The notes under the pieces are model-generated. The model ran no database searches. It was not told the DNA's origin and worked only from the letters and a program-made list of their open reading frames with translations. The translations under genes and the position numbers were made by a program. Below, one piece after another: positions 8,659-16,258 of a DNA stretch of 64,000 nt. Within the stretch, counting starts at the first letter, position 1. Each line of letters starts with the position of its first letter. This stretch comes from Paenibacillus sp. FSL M7-0420 (GTDB lineage: Bacteria > Bacillota > Bacilli > Paenibacillales > Paenibacillaceae), in contig NZ_JBBOCJ010000001.1 of NCBI RefSeq assembly GCF_038002345.1, positions 3,658,001-3,722,000 of the forward strand. Direction: 5' to 3'.

Positions 8659-9873
8659 ATGAAGGAATTATACCCTCGTAGAGGGCTCCCCAATGTCATT
8701 CATAAATTGGAAAATGGCGATACCATCACCATCGTGTATTTTGGCGGCAGCAATACCCGTTCTGAAGGCTACAGGGTCATGACGGCGGAATGGCTTCGTG
8801 AGCAATACCATCAGGCAGACATCCGCACGGTGAATGCAGGCATTAACGGGACTGGCTCGGATCTGGGCTGTGCCCGGATGGAGACCGATGTACTGCGTCA
8901 CCGGCCTGATCTGGTATTTGTTGAATTTGCCGGCAACGATGGCGGAGATCCCGAATCCAAGGCGCGGATCGAAGGAATTGTCCGCCAGATCCGTAAGCGG
9001 AGCCGGTTTACCGATATCCTGTTCGTGTATACGCTGAAGGAGCGGGATGTGGCCGTATTCCAGTCCGGGGAATACCAGAAAGGGGCTATCATGCAAGAGG
9101 AAGTGGCTGACTATTATGGTATTCCTTCAATTCACCTGGGCGTAGAGGTCAGCCGCCTGGTATCTGAGGGGAAACTCGTGTTCACCTCAAGGGAGGACCT
9201 ATCCGTTCCCGGAGTTGTTATTTTCACACATGATTCGATCCATCCGACCATTCCCGAAGGACACCAGATTTACACGGATACGATCACCCGGTCATTTGAG
9301 ATCATGCGCGAACTCAGAAGTCATCCGGGAAGGCAAGTACATCACTTGCCCCGGCATCCGTTGGTTCCGGCTAATCCTTGGGAGTATGCGACCATGCTGT
9401 CACTGGATAGCCTTCCTGATACTATTATCACCGCAGGCTGGTCTTACGTAACGCCAGAGGAGTCTGCTCTAGTGCGTGAGTACAATTGGCTGTTCCCGGG
9501 CCTATGGCAGGCGGCCGATCCTGGAGAGGCGGTCACGGTTCAGTTCGAAGGAACCCGTATCGGGTTATTCGATATCGGGGGGCCGGATTCTGGCAGATTG
9601 AAGGTGTCGGTGGATGGAGGGGAACCCTTTATTATCGACCGGTTCACCCATTACAACGATCATAACCGGAATCAGTATGTATTCCTGCCGGAGCTCCCGA
9701 ACGGGAAACATACGGTTCGCTTCGAGCTCGATACCGGCAAGACAGACAAAGCGGCTGTGTTCGAGGCAAGCGGCAATGAACGGAGCAGTGAGCATATCCG
9801 GCAGCATCCAGAGTGGTATGAGCAAACGGTGATCCGGCTTGGGAAGCTGTTAATGGTGCAGCCTCCCTTATAA
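8659..9873 (+). CDS. SGNH/GDSL hydrolase with C-terminal beta domain
   Basis: Probable carbohydrate esterase or deacetylase, 404 residues. I prefer ATG 8659, preceded by AAGGTGA; an earlier in-frame ATG at 8638 overlaps the FAD gene but has a poor site. The SGNH blocks are all visible: FGGSNT (nucleophile Ser31), the Gly block NAGINGTGSD, the Asn block AGNDGGD and DSIHPT with the Asp/His pair. After about residue 240 there is a beta-rich domain. No signal peptide is seen, so it may remove acyl groups from imported oligosaccharides. It is the last gene of locus 1 and is followed by a strong terminator. Confidence 0.85.
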   Translation: MKELYPRRGLPNVIHKLENGDTITIVYFGGSNTRSEGYRVMTAEWLREQYHQADIRTVNAGINGTGSDLGCARMETDVLRHRPDLVFVEFAGNDGGDPESKARIEGIVRQIRKRSRFTDILFVYTLKERDVAVFQSGEYQKGAIMQEEVADYYGIPSIHLGVEVSRLVSEGKLVFTSREDLSVPGVVIFTHDSIHPTIPEGHQIYTDTITRSFEIMRELRSHPGRQVHHLPRHPLVPANPWEYATMLSLDSLPDTIITAGWSYVTPEESALVREYNWLFPGLWQAADPGEAVTVQFEGTRIGLFDIGGPDSGRLKVSVDGGEPFIIDRFTHYNDHNRNQYVFLPELPNGKHTVRFELDTGKTDKAAVFEASGNERSSEHIRQHPEWYEQTVIRLGKLLMVQPPL

Positions 9874-9902
9874 TGGCTCATTAGACATTGTACAATGGAT
9901 GA

Positions 9903-9940
9903 ACCCTCAGGAACGCGATCTCAGCGTCCTGAGGGTTTTT
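9903..9940 (+). terminator. Rho-independent terminator of sugar locus 1
   Basis: ACCCTCAGGA (9903-9912) pairs perfectly with TCCTGAGGGT (9927-9936) and a T-run follows. Confidence 0.93.
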
Positions 9941-10061
9941 AGCTTTTGTTTCATTTCTTTTGTCCGTTCATATTCAGTTCATATTGACGTCACGGGGAAT
10001 ACACTTTCATTGGTTAAGCTTACATCTTAGCAAAAGAAGAAGTAGAAAGAGAGGGAGTCAA

Positions 10062-11525
10062 ATGAGATTATTTGAGATACTTTTAGTTCTATCCTGTTTC
10101 GCGCTACTCGCAGATCTATTGTTTATCAGAAGAGGTGCAAAGACAACAGGGCTGGTTTTGGGGATCGGAAGCAGCGTTATATTGGTAGTTCAATTATTTG
10201 TAGAGGGATACAGATGGCAGTTGCTTTTGGTATATATGATGACGGCGTTACTCATACTCATCGTTATACTCAGGCATTTAGACAAGATGGGGAATATAAG
10301 GAATATAAAAGCAGGGAAGCTGTTGAAATATAGTTCATCTTCCATCATCGTCATTCTGCTTGTTATATCTACCGGCTTGTCTGTATACTTGCCCGTCTTT
10401 CATTTGCCGAAGCTTGAAGGTCCAGAGAACGTGGGGACTCAAATCTTTCATTTTACGGATCAGAACAGAGATGAAATCTTAACGGAAGATCCAGGCGATA
10501 AGAGGGAACTAATGGTTCAAGTGTGGTACCCTACTGGGAATAGCAATAACCACAAGAGTGAAGCACTTTTTCCAAAAGACAAAGAAATGTTCAAAAAGTA
10601 TATTCAGACCTACTCCAGTTCCTTAAATCTTCCCGATTTCGTCTTCAATTACTGGAAGTATAGTAAAACCAACTCCTATGAAAATGTAGAAATATTACCT
10701 TCTACAAGTCCTTATCCCGTGGTACTGCTATCCCATGGTATGGGAACCAGCAGAGTTCTACATGCCTCGCAAGCCGAGAATCTGGCCAGTCACGGGTTTA
10801 TCGTGTTCACCATCGATCATACGTATAGCACCTTTGCTACCATTTTTCCGGATGGCCGGGTAACGGACTATACCACCAAGATGACAACCGTAGAAGATCG
10901 CAGAAGAATCGGTAATATATGGACGAAAGATGTAGAGTTTGTCATCAATCAAGTGGATAAGCTAAATTCAGGTGCAATCGAAAGTCAATTTAAAGGAAAA
11001 ATTGATCTAAATCATCTAGGCGTAATGGGGCATTCTTTCGGGGGGGCAACAGCGTTTAATACTACTTATCTAGATCCTAGAATCAAGGCCGGGGTCAATA
11101 TGGACGGGTCATTAATCGAAGTGGACAATAGAGATGATCTAAAGAAGCCGTTTATGTTCATAAGATCGGGAAGCTTTAAAGACTGGTTAGCAGATTTTAA
11201 GAAGGATACCCAACCGGATAACGAAATAACGAAACAACTTTCAGATGAGCTGCACATTATGCAAAATGTGATCAATCAAGGGGGGCTTGCGATTTATGTG
11301 GTAGGTACCCAGCACTTCAATTTCACGGACCTTCAATTCTATTCTGAGCTGATTAAGCTGACTGGAATCACAGGCGACATTAATGGTAAACGAGGATCAG
11401 ACCTCGTAAATCAATATGTCCTCGATTTCTTCAATAAGCAGTTGAAAGGAGAAGGCGGACAACTGCTCGAAGGTCCAAACGACAGCTATCCCGAGGTGAA
11501 ATTTATAAAGCCCAAAGACCTGTAA
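10062..11525 (+). CDS. Membrane-anchored alpha/beta hydrolase (PAF-acetylhydrolase/dienelactone hydrolase-like)
   Basis: Predicted 487-residue hydrolase. ATG 10062 follows GAGAGGGAG; an upstream in-frame ATG has no such site. The first roughly 120 residues form several hydrophobic helices, so the catalytic domain is probably membrane-tethered. The catalytic part has an oxyanion segment (LLSHGMGTSR), the nucleophile elbow GHSFGG near residue 327, and a late His in GTQHFNFTD. This is the pattern of the platelet-activating-factor acetylhydrolase II and chlorophyllase/dienelactone hydrolase group. It appears to be a single-gene unit. The substrate is unknown; esters or lipids are likely by family. 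Confidence 0.8.
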   Translation: MRLFEILLVLSCFALLADLLFIRRGAKTTGLVLGIGSSVILVVQLFVEGYRWQLLLVYMMTALLILIVILRHLDKMGNIRNIKAGKLLKYSSSSIIVILLVISTGLSVYLPVFHLPKLEGPENVGTQIFHFTDQNRDEILTEDPGDKRELMVQVWYPTGNSNNHKSEALFPKDKEMFKKYIQTYSSSLNLPDFVFNYWKYSKTNSYENVEILPSTSPYPVVLLSHGMGTSRVLHASQAENLASHGFIVFTIDHTYSTFATIFPDGRVTDYTTKMTTVEDRRRIGNIWTKDVEFVINQVDKLNSGAIESQFKGKIDLNHLGVMGHSFGGATAFNTTYLDPRIKAGVNMDGSLIEVDNRDDLKKPFMFIRSGSFKDWLADFKKDTQPDNEITKQLSDELHIMQNVINQGGLAIYVVGTQHFNFTDLQFYSELIKLTGITGDINGKRGSDLVNQYVLDFFNKQLKGEGGQLLEGPNDSYPEVKFIKPKDL

Positions 11526-11570
11526 TATGAAACAATATACGATTTTGATATAATTACAAACGATTTCGGG

Positions 11571-11627
11571 AGCAGCACTCCCTTCTTTATACTATTCTGA
11601 GAATAGAAATAAGAAGGGGGTGCTGCT
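11571..11627 (+). repeat. Long nested hairpin overlapping a ribosome-binding site
   Basis: AGCAGCACTCCCTTCTT (11571-11587) is an inverted repeat, with one mismatch, of AAGAAGGGGGTGCTGCT (11611-11627). An inner stem CTATTC/GAATAG (11592-11606) lies between the arms. In RNA this would form a stable arm that includes the AAGAAGGGGG ribosome site of the small ORF at 11629. It could also act as a terminator-like structure for the hydrolase gene, although no T-run follows. Confidence 0.7.
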
Positions 11628-11628
11628 T

Positions 11629-11739
11629 ATGATCGTTCAGGCTGTGATAGGAATGCTGTTGATTCCATTCCTGTTTTTCGGTATACGGGCAATAGTTCAT
11701 TCTAAATGGTGTGTCAAACTAGTAGCTCATCAACTTTAA
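11629..11739 (+). CDS. Small hydrophobic peptide (36 residues), possible
   Basis: A 36-codon ORF starts with ATG 11629 and ends at TAA 11739. It has a strong ribosome site (AAGAAGGGGG) spaced 8 nt. The peptide has one membrane-spanning stretch (about residues 3-19, IGMLLIPFLFFGI) followed by a basic, polar tail. The ribosome site is buried in the long hairpin at 11571-11627, an arrangement seen in type I toxin mRNAs. I recognise no specific family. It could equally be the remnant of a longer gene or of a mobile element, since the rest of the spacer carries repeats. Confidence 0.35.
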   Translation: MIVQAVIGMLLIPFLFFGIRAIVHSKWCVKLVAHQL

Positions 11740-11850
11740 AACTGTAAGAATGAACCTCAGGGGTGTTAAAGGCTGAGCATGAACATCGAGCTAGTTATTG
11801 GGCTGATCCTGCACCCGTTACCGATTTCTGCTCTTACATTCAAGTAGGTG

Positions 11851-12040
11851 ATTGTATTTCCTGCAATAGAAAATGGATTACTGACCGTAAAATGAGATTC
11901 TATTGTATTTCATACAGTAGAATGTTGTGTTTTGGGTGAAAACTGGCCATTGTTCAACATTCAATTGTACGGAATACAATAGATTTTATTTCGAAGCCTT
12001 ATTTACAGCATTCCATTGTACAAAATGCAGTTACTATCGT
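11851..12040. repeat. Cluster of four palindromic repeat units (consensus about CTATTGTATTTCNTRCARTAG)
   Basis: Four related imperfect palindromes are visible at 11851-11870, 11898-11922, about 11962-11984 (reverse orientation) and about 12013-12034 (reverse and more diverged). The second has 11-nt arms with one mismatch and a TTC loop (left arm TTCTATTGTAT). This is otherwise non-coding sequence between the hydrolase and the efflux operon. I infer a dispersed intergenic repeat family. Confidence 0.6.
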
Positions 12041-12094
12041 TCCAGCGCCTACAGTATCCGAATGACTACTGCGGCGTATCTCTAACTCAAAAAC

Positions 12095-12146
12095 AAGGGG
12101 TGTCTCAAGCAGCCATTTCATGGCTTATGGGATACCTCTTTTATTT
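12095..12146 (+). terminator. Branched terminator-like hairpin
   Basis: AAGGGGTGTC (12095-12104) pairs, with wobbles, with GATACCTCTT (12131-12140). An inner stem AGCCAT/ATGGCT (12111-12125) sits inside it, and a T-rich tract follows. No convincing gene ends just upstream, so it may be left over from a lost gene or mobile element. Confidence 0.6.
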
Positions 12147-12165
12147 TAAGAAAAACGCCTAACCA

Positions 12166-12210
12166 ATAACGAACATCGTTCTTGACGAACAGTGTTCGTT
12201 ATGTTATAAA
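12166..12210 (+). promoter_or_regulatory. Efflux operon promoter with embedded TetR-type operator
   Basis: A near-consensus promoter has -35 TTGACG (12182-12187), a 17-nt spacer and -10 TATAAA (12205-12210). It is bracketed by a perfect inverted repeat ATAACGAACA (12166-12175) and TGTTCGTTAT (12193-12202). Inside are two smaller dyads, GAACATCGTTC (12171-12181) and GAACAGTGTTC (12187-12197). The right-hand dyad fills the spacer, so bound repressor would block RNA polymerase. The likely repressor is the TetR protein encoded at 14946. Confidence 0.8.
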
Positions 12211-12263
12211 TGTATCAGCTTAACTAATTCATACGCTTATTTAAGGAAAGGAGGAGAGCGTTT

Positions 12264-13685
12264 ATGTCAGATACGAAGGATAGCCGCAGTGTTCAAGCAG
12301 CCTTTTCCTTAAAACAGATCCTGCCCATACTTCTCGCTGTTGCTTCAGGGATGTTCCTGGTGATCTTAGACAGCACCATCATGAATGTAGCTGTTCCGAA
12401 ATTAGTAAGTGCCTTCGATACTAATCTTAGTACGATTCAGTGGGTCATCACGGCGTATACCTTATCTTTATCGGCAGTCATTCCGTTAGCCGGCTGGTTC
12501 TCTGACCGTTTCTCGCCCAAACGGATGTTTATGATTAGTATTGTGTTATTTGTACTCGCATCTGTGCTGTGTGCAATGGCAACCACTCCTGGTCAGCTTA
12601 TCATTTTCCGTATCATTCAAGGTTTGGGCGGAGGCATGGTGGCTCCCATCGGAATTGCCACTGTATTCATGGTCGCTCCACCTGACAAAAGAGGATCTGT
12701 CATGGGCATCCTCGGGATCCCGATGCTGCTTGCTCCTATTCTTGGCCCCTTATTATCGGGCTGGCTGATCGAGTACATCAATTGGCACTGGATCTTTTTC
12801 ATCAACGTACCGGTTGGCATCTTGGCTTTATTCATGGCCTGGAGGTACTTACCTGCATCGGATGCACAAGCCAATAACAAGCTGGATGTGACCGGTGCGC
12901 TTTTGGCTCCTATTGCCTTTACTTCAATTGTGTTTGCCGTACATCAAGCAGGAGAGAAGGGGTGGTCCAATCTATGGACGTTAGCTCCTCTGGCCTTGGG
13001 CCTGGTTATACTGGCCATCTTTATCTGGAATGAGCTGCGGCAAAAGCATCCGCTGCTGGAGCTACGAGTATTCCGTTCGCCTACCTTTGTGCATGGCATT
13101 TCTGTCGCCTGGCTGAATCAGATCGCTTTGTTCGGAAGTATCCTTTTGTTCCCGCTGTATTTACAGCAAGTGAGAGGGCTAACTCCTCTTGAGGCTGGAT
13201 TATATGTGATCCCGCAAGCCCTGTTATCTACTGTCGGGATTAACGCAGGCGGCTGGTTATTTGACCGTTTCGGTGTTCGCCCGGTAGCCATCATGGGTAT
13301 TCTGTCCCTTTGCGGGTCCTTACTTGCTCTGACGCAGATTGATGCCCATACCAGTTCTCTATATATCATTTGCAGCTTTGCTTTTGCAGGGCTTGGTCAA
13401 GGATTAACGATGATGCAGATTAATACACATGTCCTCAGATCAGCTCCCAAGGAATTAATAAGCCGCGTTACGCCCATAACCACTTCAGCACAGCAAATCA
13501 TGTCCAGCTTCGGCGTTACCATCACGATGGCTTTTCTGGCCAAACAAATCAGGGGACTTCCCGCACAGCACTCACCCGATCAATTAGGTCATGCCTTCGG
13601 ATCAACCTTCTGGATTACTTTGGGCTTTGCAGTGATTGCATTGGTTTTATCTTTGTTTTTTGCAGGCAAGAAGCAAGATTCTTGA
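12264..13685 (+). CDS. DHA2-family MFS multidrug efflux transporter (EmrB/QacA type)
   Basis: Proton-driven drug exporter of 473 residues, the normal length for the 14-helix DHA2 family. The first helix carries the family motif LDSTIMNVAVP. The loop between helices 2 and 3 has WFSDRFSPKR (motif A), and a GGGMVAPIG block lies in the N-half. The start ATG has AAAGGAGGAG upstream. It is the first gene of a three-gene unit with a Tet(X)-like monooxygenase and a TetR regulator, so pump and modifying enzyme probably act on the same toxic compound. The substrate is not predictable. Confidence 0.9.
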   Translation: MSDTKDSRSVQAAFSLKQILPILLAVASGMFLVILDSTIMNVAVPKLVSAFDTNLSTIQWVITAYTLSLSAVIPLAGWFSDRFSPKRMFMISIVLFVLASVLCAMATTPGQLIIFRIIQGLGGGMVAPIGIATVFMVAPPDKRGSVMGILGIPMLLAPILGPLLSGWLIEYINWHWIFFINVPVGILALFMAWRYLPASDAQANNKLDVTGALLAPIAFTSIVFAVHQAGEKGWSNLWTLAPLALGLVILAIFIWNELRQKHPLLELRVFRSPTFVHGISVAWLNQIALFGSILLFPLYLQQVRGLTPLEAGLYVIPQALLSTVGINAGGWLFDRFGVRPVAIMGILSLCGSLLALTQIDAHTSSLYIICSFAFAGLGQGLTMMQINTHVLRSAPKELISRVTPITTSAQQIMSSFGVTITMAFLAKQIRGLPAQHSPDQLGHAFGSTFWITLGFAVIALVLSLFFAGKKQDS

Positions 13686-13718
13686 GAAAATACTTTCAAA
13701 CGAAGGAGATGTCTACAC

Positions 13719-14891
13719 ATGACAACTGTTAATTCTACCGAACAACGCCGGATCGCCATTATTGGGGGTGGACCAGGAGGGCTAACGCTCGCCCTGATTC
13801 TGCAACAGCATGGTATTTCCTCGACGATTTACGAACGTGAACATGAGGACCTTAGCCATGAACGCGGAGGCTCCTTAGATATCCATGAAGAATCCGGGCA
13901 ACTCGCTTTGAAGGAAGCCGGATTATATGAAGCTTTTCTGCAGGCAGCAAGGTTTGAGGGCGAAGACTTCCGGCTCATGGATAAGACGGGGACTATATAC
14001 CTGGATGAAGTGGCCGATGAAGAGATCTCGGAAGGGCAGAGACGCCCGGAGATTGACCGTGGTGTGCTTTGTGACTTGCTTTTAAACAAATTAGATCCGT
14101 CTACCATTCAATATGGGTATAAACTGGAGAAGGTTGTATCTCTGGGCGAGGGTAAGACGGAGCTTCATTTTGAGAATGGACATATCGCTGTGGCAGATCT
14201 TGTCATTGGTGCGGATGGCGCCTTTTCCCGCGTTCGCCCTCTGCTTACCGATACAAATGTTGAATATTCAGGTCTGACTATGCTGGAGCTTAACGTTATT
14301 GCAGCCGATCACCCGGATCTGGCCGCATTCAACGCACGTGGCAAGATGTTTGCACTGGATGATCACAAAGGGATTCTGGGCCAGCTGAACGGCAACGGAC
14401 GGATCAAAGTATATGCGAGTTTCAAGGTAGAGCGGGACTGGTTAGACGAAATCCGCAGCGATAACCCGCAGGAGATAAAGACAAAGCTGCTTGAGCTGTT
14501 TCACGATTGGAGTGAACCGCTCAAGAATTATATCCGGTATGCGGAAGATGCTGTTGTGCCCAGACGGATTTACATGCTACCTGTCGGCTTTCGCTGGGAA
14601 CGGAACTCTGGTGTCACGTTGATCGGGGATGCAGCACATGTCATGTCTCCTTTTGCCGGAGAAGGGGTGAATCTTGCAATGCTGGATGCGCTGGAGCTGG
14701 CTCTTGCCATAGTAAGGAACAAGCAGACATCAGTGGCCATTGAAGAATATGAGGAGAAAATGTTCCAGTATGCCTCAGAGAAAGCATATGTCTCTAACGA
14801 AAATCTCATCCTGAGCTTCTCACAGAATGCGGCACCAAAATTTGCCGAACTGATACAATCTTACCAAGTTCAGGCTGATCAGCTGGGATGA
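13719..14891 (+). CDS. FAD-dependent monooxygenase, Tet(X)-like
   Basis: Group A flavin monooxygenase of 390 residues. It has the dinucleotide motif IIGGGPGGL (15-22), the middle DG motif (VIGADGAFSRVR) and the late GDAAHVMSPFAGEGVNLAM motif near residue 304. The ERGGSLDIHEESGQLAL segment closely follows the corresponding region of Tet(X), which hydroxylates and inactivates tetracyclines. Related enzymes act on other aromatic compounds, so tetracycline activity is only a possibility. An AAGGAG site precedes the ATG and the gene lies 33 nt after the pump gene. The pairing with a DHA2 pump and a TetR protein points to detoxification. Confidence 0.85.
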   Translation: MTTVNSTEQRRIAIIGGGPGGLTLALILQQHGISSTIYEREHEDLSHERGGSLDIHEESGQLALKEAGLYEAFLQAARFEGEDFRLMDKTGTIYLDEVADEEISEGQRRPEIDRGVLCDLLLNKLDPSTIQYGYKLEKVVSLGEGKTELHFENGHIAVADLVIGADGAFSRVRPLLTDTNVEYSGLTMLELNVIAADHPDLAAFNARGKMFALDDHKGILGQLNGNGRIKVYASFKVERDWLDEIRSDNPQEIKTKLLELFHDWSEPLKNYIRYAEDAVVPRRIYMLPVGFRWERNSGVTLIGDAAHVMSPFAGEGVNLAMLDALELALAIVRNKQTSVAIEEYEEKMFQYASEKAYVSNENLILSFSQNAAPKFAELIQSYQVQADQLG

Positions 14892-14910
14892 GGTTATCTC
14901 CGCGGGTGTA

Positions 14911-14939
14911 TTTACTATTGTCTTCCGGCATGTTATAAG
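14911..14939 (+). promoter_or_regulatory. Promoter of the tetR gene, probably giving a leaderless mRNA
   Basis: TTTACT (14911-14916) and TATAAG (14934-14939) are separated by 17 nt. The ATG of the regulator gene begins 7 nt after the -10 box, exactly where transcription should start, and no Shine-Dalgarno fits between them. Confidence 0.6.
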
Positions 14940-14945
14940 AAAAGT

Positions 14946-15632
14946 ATGATGAAACCTAAACGAGAAATTGTGAGCCGCCGCAACCGGCCAGCCAAAGAAC
15001 CCCTCAGTCATGAACTAATTGTCAAAACCGCCTATGAGCTGCTGAAGCAGGAAGGGACCTCCGGTATGAGCATGAGGAAGGTTGCCAAGCAACTGGACAC
15101 TGGACCTTCCTCCCTGTATGTTTACGTCAAAAATTTGCAGGAATTGAGTTCTTATGTGCTTGACCTTGGTCTCGGTGAGTTGAACCTGCCGGAGCTGACG
15201 GACGATAACTGGAAGGAGCAGTTATTTCAAGCACTGCATGCTTATGCGGAGCTGCTTATCGAGCAACCCGGATTAGCTGAGCTGTCTCTACAGACGATTC
15301 CTATTGGGAATCATGCTTTTCGTCTGAATGAGTATTTACTTACTGTCCTCCAGAAGGGAGGAATCACCTCAACGTCCGCTGCTTGGGGAACGGACCTGTT
15401 GCTCCTGTACGTGTCTTCCATTGCCTTGGAGAAGGCAAAGAGAGCAAACGAACTGATGGAAACTGCCCAGAGCTACTATAATGAAGCAGATCCGGTACGG
15501 TTTCCGTTGATGAACAGTCTGAAGACTGATTTATTCTCGGGGGATACTGCCTCCAAGGAGAGGTTCTTCTGGGCCATTGAAGTAATACTTCAGGGGATAT
15601 TGTACAAACAGTTAGGAGACAATGGTAAGTAA
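14946..15632 (+). CDS. TetR-family transcriptional regulator
   Basis: Repressor of 228 residues. The N-terminal HTH runs over about 20-65 (YELLKQEGTSGMSMRKVAKQLDTGPSSLYVYVKN). The C-terminal all-helical ligand domain resembles the TetR_C type. A second ATG follows immediately at 14949. No ribosome site is visible before either, but a promoter ends 6 nt upstream, so translation may be leaderless. It probably represses the pump/monooxygenase promoter at 12182, whose operator is a long dyad. This assignment rests on proximity. The following AHSA1 gene overlaps its 3' end or starts shortly after it. Confidence 0.85.
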   Translation: MMKPKREIVSRRNRPAKEPLSHELIVKTAYELLKQEGTSGMSMRKVAKQLDTGPSSLYVYVKNLQELSSYVLDLGLGELNLPELTDDNWKEQLFQALHAYAELLIEQPGLAELSLQTIPIGNHAFRLNEYLLTVLQKGGITSTSAAWGTDLLLLYVSSIALEKAKRANELMETAQSYYNEADPVRFPLMNSLKTDLFSGDTASKERFFWAIEVILQGILYKQLGDNGK

Positions 15633-15669
15633 CCAAGCGACGAAGATCATGAGAGAGGTGTCTATTGAA

Positions 15670-16095
15670 ATGGAAGCGAATCAACCGACGAAAGTAACTG
15701 TACAAGCCTTGGTTCAAGCCCCTATCGGGAAGGTATGGCGCTACTGGACCGAGCCGGATCACATCACGAAGTGGAATCAGGCCTCCGAGGACTGGCATGC
15801 GCCGAGAGCCGAGAACAATCTGCAGGCCGGCGGTACCTTTCTGACACGGATGGAAGCGAAGGACGGCAGCATGGGCTTTGATTTTGGCGGCGTATACGAT
15901 GTCGTGAATCAGCACGAAGTGATCAGTTACACCATAGAAGACGGAAGAAGAGTGGAGATTACGTTCGTCGATCAAGGGAATGAGACGAAGATCATTCAAA
16001 CATTCGATGCGGAAAACGCCAACCCCGTCGAGTTCCAGCAAGCAGGCTGGCAAGCGATCATGGACAATTTCAAAGCGTATACCGAGCACAATTAA
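15670..16095 (+). CDS. SRPBCC/AHSA1 (activator of Hsp90 ATPase-like) family protein
   Basis: Small START-like ligand-binding fold protein of 141 residues. It opens with a typical beta strand and VWRYWTEPDHITKWNQASEDWH, and ends with the long C-terminal helix WQAIMDNFKAYTEHN. I chose ATG 15670, preceded by GAGAGGTG with a 9-nt spacer. An earlier ATG at 15622, overlapping tetR, is possible with AGGAG 4 nt away. These proteins bind hydrophobic small molecules; the true role is unknown. The last 12 codons and the terminator are duplicated, in degenerate form, at 24338-24440. Confidence 0.8.
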   Translation: MEANQPTKVTVQALVQAPIGKVWRYWTEPDHITKWNQASEDWHAPRAENNLQAGGTFLTRMEAKDGSMGFDFGGVYDVVNQHEVISYTIEDGRRVEITFVDQGNETKIIQTFDAENANPVEFQQAGWQAIMDNFKAYTEHN

Positions 16096-16100
16096 CTATC

Positions 16101-16135
16101 AAAGAAAGGCGCCTGGGATCCCAGGCGTTTTTCTT
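16101..16135 (+). terminator. Terminator after AHSA1 gene
   Basis: CGCCTGGGATCCCAGGCG (16110-16127) is a perfect palindrome followed by TTTTTC. Confidence 0.93.
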
Positions 16136-16258
16136 TTTGAAGCCTTAGTAGGAGCATACTCTTCGTTCAAAGAAGGAGAACAGATGTTTTAAATATGACA
16201 TAAGGTGACATGATTAAGCTTTATAATGATATTAAATCAACGAAAGGAGCAATAAATC

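Noticed and set aside
11851..12040. CRISPR-like array
   Set aside because: The repeats are palindromic, in both orientations and without regular spacers.
15364..16089. A 241-codon minus-strand frame
   Set aside because: It is antisense to the ends of tetR and the AHSA1 gene, spans two genes and shows no protein-like motifs.
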